Shown: positions 6,184-6,709 of the stretch, in pieces
Layout: the number at the start of each line of letters is the position of its first letter
Position numbering within the stretch: the first letter of the stretch is position 1
Translations under genes and position numbers: made by a program
The notes under the pieces: model-generated
Told to the model about the DNA's origin: nothing
Seen by the model: the letters and a program-made list of their open reading frames with translations, nothing else
The model's database searches: none
Origin: Anaerolineaceae bacterium
GTDB lineage: Bacteria > Chloroflexota > Anaerolineae > Anaerolineales > Anaerolineaceae
NCBI GenBank assembly: GCA_027348305.1
Contig: DAIEPS010000102.1
Span: forward strand, 1 to 6,709
DNA length: 6,709 nt
Direction of reading: 5' to 3'

Positions 6184-6709
6184 ATGCAGGTGAAAATCGG
6201 TTCGCATTTGATCGGGCTGGAACACCCCACTTATTTTATTGCTGACATTTCTGCAAATCACGACGGCGACCTCGATCGCGCGCGTATGCTCATCCGCATG
6301 GCCAAACTGGCCGGCGCGGATGCCGCCAAATTCCAGAACTTCCGTGCTCCCAAGATCGTTTCGGATTACGGCTTCACCTCCATGAAGCAGCAGCTCTCAC
6401 ACCAGGCCAACTGGAAGAAATCGGTCTTCCAGGTCTACTCCGACGCCTCCATCCCCTTTGACTGGACGCCCATCCTCAAGGAAGAATGCGACAAGGTTGG
6501 CATTGACTATTTCTCATCGCCTTACGATTTTGAGGCCGTCGATTATTTGGATCCCTTCGTCCCTGCCCACAAGATCGGTTCAGGCGACGTGGATTGGCTC
6601 GAAATGCTTGAATATATTGCTAAAAAAGGCAAACCGGTGATCGTTTCTTCAGGTGCTGCCAATATTGGTGAGGTGCAGCAGGCTGTACATACGTTGTTGG
6701 CCATCAATC
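6184..6709 (+). CDS. NeuB/PseI-family nonulosonic acid synthase, N-terminal part (cut by window end)
   Basis: The first 175 codons of a gene that runs off the window. The family condenses phosphoenolpyruvate with a 6-carbon N-acetylated sugar to give a 9-carbon acid (sialic, legionaminic, pseudaminic). The TIM-barrel start is visible: FIADISANHDGDLDRA at 18-33, AGADAAKFQNF at 43-53, a SDYGF block at 60-64, FSSPYDF at 110-116, then HKIGSGD at 129-135 and KPVIVSSGA at 150-158. The SAF domain and the metal-binding His lie outside. Two positions normally Glu in NeuB (in IAE/ICE and in KIGSGE) are Asp here, D21 and D135. The ASFE form I recall for PseI at the second site is also absent. This places it in a separate subtype, so I give no symbol. 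It is 28 bp after the reductase with a strong ribosome site. The family call is firm; the substrate is open. Confidence 0.88.
   Translation, partial: MQVKIGSHLIGLEHPTYFIADISANHDGDLDRARMLIRMAKLAGADAAKFQNFRAPKIVSDYGFTSMKQQLSHQANWKKSVFQVYSDASIPFDWTPILKEECDKVGIDYFSSPYDFEAVDYLDPFVPAHKIGSGDVDWLEMLEYIAKKGKPVIVSSGAANIGEVQQAVHTLLAIN

Overview
The window is one stretch of a surface-polysaccharide locus with every gene on the + strand. No RNA gene, mobile element or CRISPR array is visible. Composition is moderate (roughly half G+C by eye), genes are tightly packed with ATGA stop/start overlaps, and Shine-Dalgarno sites and a sigma70-like promoter are present, so it is bacterial. The style of the proteins (Wzm/Wzt exporter with a long Wzt C-terminal domain, a PseB-like dehydratase, a NeuB subtype with Asp in place of the usual Glu residues) reminds me of Chloroflexota/Anaerolineae or similar environmental bacteria. 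That placement is an impression, not something the sequence proves.

Layout. (1) 1-313: the 3' end of a Wzm-type ABC-2 polysaccharide export permease. (2) 324-1586: its ATPase partner, Wzt-like, with a C-terminal glycan-recognition-type domain. (3) 1587-1716: a 130-bp AT-rich gap that holds a near-consensus promoter (TTGACC, 17 bp, TATAAT) and an inverted repeat across the -10 box and predicted start. (4) 1717-3336: a large GT-B-like protein resembling the KpsC/KpsS capsule synthesis class, with an HP motif. (5) 3333-4214: a class I SAM-dependent methyltransferase. (6) 4231-5238: a PseB-type UDP-GlcNAc 4,6-dehydratase (inverting). (7) 5235-6155: an RmlD-like SDR sugar reductase. (8) 6184-6709: the first 175 codons of a NeuB/PseI-family nonulosonic acid synthase, cut by the window end.

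How they fit together. Genes 3-8 look like one operon driven from the gap promoter: two junctions overlap by 4 bp, one gap is 16 bp and one is 28 bp with a very strong ribosome binding site. The dehydratase, reductase and synthase are consistent with making a 9-deoxy nonulosonic (sialic-like) acid. The order is unusual because a reductase sits where pseudaminic acid loci usually carry the aminotransferase PseC. This suggests, as a hypothesis, that the 4-keto group is reduced rather than aminated, giving a 7-hydroxy sugar of the fusaminic acid type instead of pseudaminic or legionaminic acid. The GT-B-like protein could transfer that sugar, the methyltransferase could decorate or cap the glycan, and Wzm/Wzt would export the finished chain. 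The hydrolase and CMP-sugar synthetase needed to complete such a pathway are not in the window.
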